A stretch of 64,000 bases of DNA. Origin: Micromonospora ureilytica (GTDB lineage: Bacteria; Actinomycetota; Actinomycetes; Mycobacteriales; Micromonosporaceae). The DNA is taken from the NCBI RefSeq assembly GCF_015751765.1, contig NZ_JADOTX010000001.1, positions 1,550,001-1,614,000 of the forward strand, in the 5' to 3' direction. Made by a program: the position numbers and the translations under genes. Below the pieces are notes generated by a model. It was not told where the DNA came from and made no database searches. It saw only the letters and a list, made by a program, of their open reading frames with translations. Within the stretch, counting starts at the first letter, position 1. Each line of letters begins with the position of its first letter. Below are positions 60,877 through 64,000 of the stretch, piece by piece.

Positions 60877-62526
60877 TCAGTAGCCGGCGATGTCGGGCCA
60901 GCGCAGCTCGACGCCCTCGTCGGCGAGGCGGTTCTGGAATTCGGCCAGTAGGCCGGGGGTGTAACGCACCGCGCGGGGAGTGACCCGGCGGGCCAGGCAG
61001 AAGTCCGCGAGCAGACCGGCGACCTCGCCGATGTTCCACTCCACGGGGTGCAGGCGGTACGAACCGTTGGTGATGTGGGTGGTGCCGATGTTCTTCCCGG
61101 CGGGCAGCAGGTTCTCCACCCGTCGGGGGATCAGTGCGCCGAGTGGGATCTCGAAGGGGCACGAGGCCACGTCGACGTAGTTGTCCCCGCCCGTGGACGG
61201 GTGCAGGTCGATCCGGTACATGCCGACGCCGACCGCGTCCGGGTAGCTGGCCGCGCCCTTGTCTCCGCGTACCGCCAGGGAGAGGTCCTGCTCGACGACC
61301 GTGTACTCGGCGCGGATGCGCCGCGCCTCACGGATGTACGGGGCCTGGGCCAGACCGCTGTGCGCGACGTCGCCGCCGGTGCTGATGCCGCCGGTGCCGG
61401 TGACGTCACCGCGCAGTCGCAGCCCGGGGAAGCCGGTCCCGCCGTCGGCGCGGGGCGCCTCGGTCTGCAGCCAGTAGAGCACCGACAGGGAGAGTTCCCG
61501 GGCCGCGGCGATCTGGTGGGCGGGGTCCGGCACGTCGATCAGCGGCTGTTCGAAGTAGTCGATCATCGGCCAGTTGACCAGGCAGATGTCGCTGTCGTAG
61601 CTGCCCGGGACGAAGCTGCGCCGAGCGGCGATCCGGCGGAACGTCCACAGGTTGCCGTCGCCCGGACTCAGCCGTTGGTCGGCCATCACCAACCACGGGT
61701 CGTCGTCCGGGTTGGGGGTGAAGCTGCGCTCGGAGATCTCCAACGTGCGCGGGTTGGGTGAGCGGAAGGAGAGCATCCGGTCGCCCCAGAACGGCGGTTG
61801 GTACGCCCGCCAGAAGTCGTACCGGGCCGGCCGGTCGATGGTGTGGTCACCGTCGACGTGGTCGACCGCGAAGCAGACCGAGAACGCCTGCATGTTCTCC
61901 GGCTGCGCCTCGTCCGGCGCGCTCGGCTCACCGGTCTCGCCCCGCGACTCGAAGCCGGTGACGTACTCGGTGCCGGTCAACGGCAGCAGTTCGCCGGTCT
62001 CGGTGGCGTCCAGCACGTACGGTGCGACGACATGCACCTGTTCGCCGCTGTCCCGGTGCGCCAGGGTCACCCCGGTCACCCGGTCGCCGTCGGTGTCGGC
62101 CCCGACCGGCAGGTACGGCTGGAGCAGCCGCAGCCGGCCGGCTCCCCGGTACGGCGCGAGCATCGCCTCCAGCACCGCCACCGCGACCCGTGGCTCGTGG
62201 CAGAGCCGGCTCACGTGCCCGGCCCCCGGGTTGAGCGCGGTGGCCTGGCGGGCCCGGTCGGTGAGCGGGTAGTAGGCGCGGTAGTAGTCCCGGATGCCGT
62301 CGCGCAGCCTGCGGTAGCTGGCGGTGACACCGAACTGCTCGACCCAGGAGTGCTCGTCGGGCGGTACGGCCTGGCTGGTGAGCTGACCGCCGAGCCAGTC
62401 GTACTCCTCGCTGAGCACCACCGAACGGCCGGCGCGTAGCGCGGCGAGGGCCGCGGCGACGCCACCGAGTCCGCCGCCGACGATCAGAACTTCGGCCTGC
62501 ATCTCTGGCAAGAGCTGTCCTTTCAC
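60877..62526 (-). CDS. FAD-dependent oxidoreductase of the FAD_oxidored family
   Basis: The 549-aa enzyme starts at GTG 62526 (GTGA overlap with the regulator gene; ATG 62502 is an alternative). The Rossmann motif VLIVGGGLGGVAAALAALRAG is followed by YDWLGGQLTSQA, characteristic of the FAD_oxidored (PF12831-like) family. The C-terminal part has RRVENLLPAGKNIGTTHITNGSYRLHPVEWNIGE, the usual FAD-binding end. Homologues occur next to sugar importers and polysaccharide lyases or hydrolases in actinobacteria. It probably oxidises an imported sugar or derivative; the reaction is unknown. No signal peptide is present. Confidence 0.85.
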   Translation of the reverse strand: MKGQLLPEMQAEVLIVGGGLGGVAAALAALRAGRSVVLSEEYDWLGGQLTSQAVPPDEHSWVEQFGVTASYRRLRDGIRDYYRAYYPLTDRARQATALNPGAGHVSRLCHEPRVAVAVLEAMLAPYRGAGRLRLLQPYLPVGADTDGDRVTGVTLAHRDSGEQVHVVAPYVLDATETGELLPLTGTEYVTGFESRGETGEPSAPDEAQPENMQAFSVCFAVDHVDGDHTIDRPARYDFWRAYQPPFWGDRMLSFRSPNPRTLEISERSFTPNPDDDPWLVMADQRLSPGDGNLWTFRRIAARRSFVPGSYDSDICLVNWPMIDYFEQPLIDVPDPAHQIAAARELSLSVLYWLQTEAPRADGGTGFPGLRLRGDVTGTGGISTGGDVAHSGLAQAPYIREARRIRAEYTVVEQDLSLAVRGDKGAASYPDAVGVGMYRIDLHPSTGGDNYVDVASCPFEIPLGALIPRRVENLLPAGKNIGTTHITNGSYRLHPVEWNIGEVAGLLADFCLARRVTPRAVRYTPGLLAEFQNRLADEGVELRWPDIAGY

Positions 62527-63566
62527 GGGGTCGCCTTCGGCGGCGCGAGGGTGGCGCCGTCGACGGGCTGGCAGGGCACCAGCCGCTGCGGCACGGTTTC
62601 CGGGTCCGCCTCCAGCAGCCCGGTCAACACCTCGACGGACTGCCACCCCATTTCCCGGCGGGGGATGCGGAAGCCGGTGAAGTCGATGTCGGTGCTGGCC
62701 GGTCGGGTCGGGTCGCCGAGCGCCAGGATGGACAGATCACCGGGGATGTCCAGCCCCCGTTCGCGGGCGAGTTGGGCGATGGCCACACCGTCGGCGTACT
62801 CCTCGACCACCGCCGCCGTGACGCCCGCCGCGAGCAGGGCGTCGAGTAGTTCGGCGGGGGAGCGGTCGGTGGTCGGCAGGTGCCGCAGCGTGTGTCCGGC
62901 CTCGTCGAGCGCGGCCCGGAAGCCGCGCATCCGGTCGGCGTGCGACTCGGGGCCGGCGCCCTGACCCAGATAGGCGAGCGCGGTGTGACCCGCGGCCAGC
63001 GCGCGGCGTACCACGGTGGCGGTGGCGGTCGGGTAGTCGGCGCCGACGTACGGCACCGGCCCGCCCGCGTCGTCGCGGCGGCCGACCGACACGAACGGCT
63101 GGCCCTCGGTGACCAGCCGGGTCAGCTCGTCACGGTCCAGCGACCGACCGAGCAGGACGCAACCGTCGGCCAGGCGGAGCCGGTTGTCGTCGTGGAAGAT
63201 CCGCCGCCGGCCGCCCGCCACCACCGGGGCGCTGGTGAGCAGCAGCAGGTCACAGCCGAGCCGCTCGGCACACTCCTCGATGCCGACCAGGAACGGGTGG
63301 TAGAAGTCGCCGGTGCCGGTCGGAAAGACCGGCTCGTAGGTGAACACACCGAGGATGCGGTTGTGCCGTGCGGCGAGCCGGCGGGCGACCGGGTCGGCGA
63401 CGTAACCGGTGGTGCGGATGGCGTGCAGGACCCGCTCCCGGGTTTCCGGGGCGATCCTGACGTTGCCGTCGTCGCGGCCGTTGAGCACCAGCGAGACGGT
63501 CGCCTGGCTGACGCCGGTCATCCGGGCGATGTCGTGCTGGGTGACTCGCCTGCGCGAACCAGTCAC
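62523..63566 (-). CDS. LacI family transcriptional regulator of the sugar ABC operon
   Basis: The 347-aa repressor has helix-turn-helix VTQHDIARMTGVSQATVSLVLNGRDDGNVRIAPETRERVL (about 8-48) and a sugar-binding domain (ILGVFTYEPVFPTG ... LSILALGDPTRPAS). It is the first gene of the operon and overlaps the FAD enzyme gene by 4 bp. Two matching TAATNCGNATTA palindromes lie upstream (63592-63603 and 63691-63702), so it very likely represses itself, the operon and the divergent Tat gene until sugar is present. Confidence 0.93.
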   Translation of the reverse strand: MTGSRRRVTQHDIARMTGVSQATVSLVLNGRDDGNVRIAPETRERVLHAIRTTGYVADPVARRLAARHNRILGVFTYEPVFPTGTGDFYHPFLVGIEECAERLGCDLLLLTSAPVVAGGRRRIFHDDNRLRLADGCVLLGRSLDRDELTRLVTEGQPFVSVGRRDDAGGPVPYVGADYPTATATVVRRALAAGHTALAYLGQGAGPESHADRMRGFRAALDEAGHTLRHLPTTDRSPAELLDALLAAGVTAAVVEEYADGVAIAQLARERGLDIPGDLSILALGDPTRPASTDIDFTGFRIPRREMGWQSVEVLTGLLEADPETVPQRLVPCQPVDGATLAPPKATP

Positions 63567-63591
63567 GTTCCGTGTCCAATCGTTACCGGGG

Positions 63592-63603
63592 TAATACGCA
63601 TTA
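63592..63603. promoter_or_regulatory. LacI-type operator 1
   Basis: TAATACGCATTA, palindromic around a central CG with one variable pair, 26 bp upstream of the regulator start codon. It is followed by GC, as is the second copy. Confidence 0.75.
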
Positions 63604-63690
63604 GCGTCGGTGAGGTGAAATGGTGCGGCGCACCCGGCGCCGCCGTCAAGACCTTCGGGCAGAGAAGTTCTGTCGACGAAAGCCGCTCGA

Positions 63691-63702
63691 TAATTCGTAT
63701 TA
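63691..63702. promoter_or_regulatory. LacI-type operator 2
   Basis: TAATTCGTATTA, the same TAATNCGNATTA palindrome as operator 1, followed by GC. It is 88 bp from operator 1, a distance suited to DNA looping, and 184 bp before the divergent gene. Confidence 0.75.
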
Positions 63703-63885
63703 GCACCTTGACGGTCGACTGCGGACCCGGCCAGACTCGTCGATGACGACCCCGGGTCACCGGCCAGGCAGTCAGATCACCCACAGTGACGCTGGCTGCG
63801 TCCTCGTCCGTGCCTCCCGGCCGCCGCCGCGCCACCACCCACGCTCCGCGATCGACGAGCGTCCCCTCACGATCGGAGACACCAG

Positions 63886-64000
63886 ATGGCACACGCGTAC
63901 CCGAATCCGCCCGCCGGCCGACCCGGCGAGCTGAGCCGACGAGGGCTGTTGCGCGGTGCGGCGCTGCTCGGCGCCGCCTCCGCCGCCGGCGGCGCCGGCA
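63886..64000 (+). CDS. Tat-exported protein, N-terminus only (cut by window end)
   Basis: Only 38 residues are visible. The start ATG 63886 lies seven bases after GGAG. The sequence MAHAYPNPPAGRPGELSRRG carries a twin-arginine motif (SRRGLLRG) followed by an Ala/Gly-rich hydrophobic core, so the product is exported folded by the Tat route. The divergent position opposite a LacI regulator, with shared operators, suggests a polysaccharide-degrading enzyme or another function for the same sugar; the family cannot be told from this fragment. Confidence 0.75.
   Translation, partial: MAHAYPNPPAGRPGELSRRGLLRGAALLGAASAAGGAG

Larger units (their letters stand above)
63567..63885. promoter_or_regulatory. 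Divergent promoter region, LacI operon / Tat gene
   Basis: These 319 bp contain two LacI-type operators (listed separately) and TTACC-GG-GGTAA at 63583-63594, which overlaps the first. GGAG at 63875-63878 serves the Tat gene start. No gene is seen within. Confidence 0.7.

Overview
The window is very GC-rich, densely packed actinobacterial chromosome. GTG starts, ATGA/GTGA stop-start overlaps, T-less perfect hairpin terminators, IdeR/DmdR-type iron boxes, iniBAC-like genes, a DUF5753/DUF397 pair and many secreted ricin-B (CBM13) and CBM2 glycosidases point to Micromonosporaceae, most likely Micromonospora (inference from gene content; no search was run). No rRNA, tRNA, CRISPR array, intact transposase or replication origin was seen.

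Layout. 1-5018: an Hsp70-like gene (cut by the window edge) diverges from an iniB/iniA/iniC-like set with two dynamin-like GTPases. 5097-10920: an iron-responsive block with a four-gene FecBDCE siderophore importer, a Cys-rich DUF1540 protein, a DUF2470 protein and a paralogous ribosomal protein S4, with three iron-box-like palindromes. 11177-15118: a secreted ThuA/sugar-dehydrogenase multidomain protein. 15190-22150: small regulators and their targets (PadR plus membrane protein, MarR opposite an ABM-fold protein, an OmpR-type two-component system, DUF5872, LysR opposite GNAT). 22302-27156: a PepSY protein, an ABC exporter, a DUF222/HNH protein and a HAD-like protein. 27427-31096: a chitosanase opposite an ECF sigma factor, its membrane-anchored partner and a lipoprotein paralogue of that partner.

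31144-40440 is a plant-polysaccharide section: GH43 xylosidase/arabinosidase opposite a LacI regulator, a SanA-like membrane protein, a two-gene unit of unknown role (52-aa protein plus a zinc-ribbon/GIY-YIG-like protein), a palindrome-rich non-coding stretch, a CE1/PHB-depolymerase-like esterase and a GH51-like arabinofuranosidase. 40591-48541: a secreted HExxH-VWD protein with its lipoprotein partner, AraC opposite an MFS pump, a GH5 enzyme and an XRE/DUF397 pair. 48609-56540: an M14 carboxypeptidase, a lone EACC1 protein, a GH18 chitinase, a BASS transporter, a PPOX/F420 enzyme, DUF2267 and an epimerase. 56542-64000: a GH128-like enzyme and a LacI/FAD-oxidoreductase/sugar-ABC operon with two matching LacI-type operators, facing a Tat-exported gene cut by the window end.

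Themes: polymer breakdown (chitin, chitosan, xylan/arabinan, beta-glucan, peptides) by secreted enzymes with local LacI-type control, iron scavenging, and envelope stress functions. The least explained parts are the zinc-ribbon/GIY-YIG pair with its palindrome-rich flank, the solo EACC1 gene, the iron-boxed S4 paralogue, and the sigma factor locus with a duplicated output domain and 15-bp repeat arrays.
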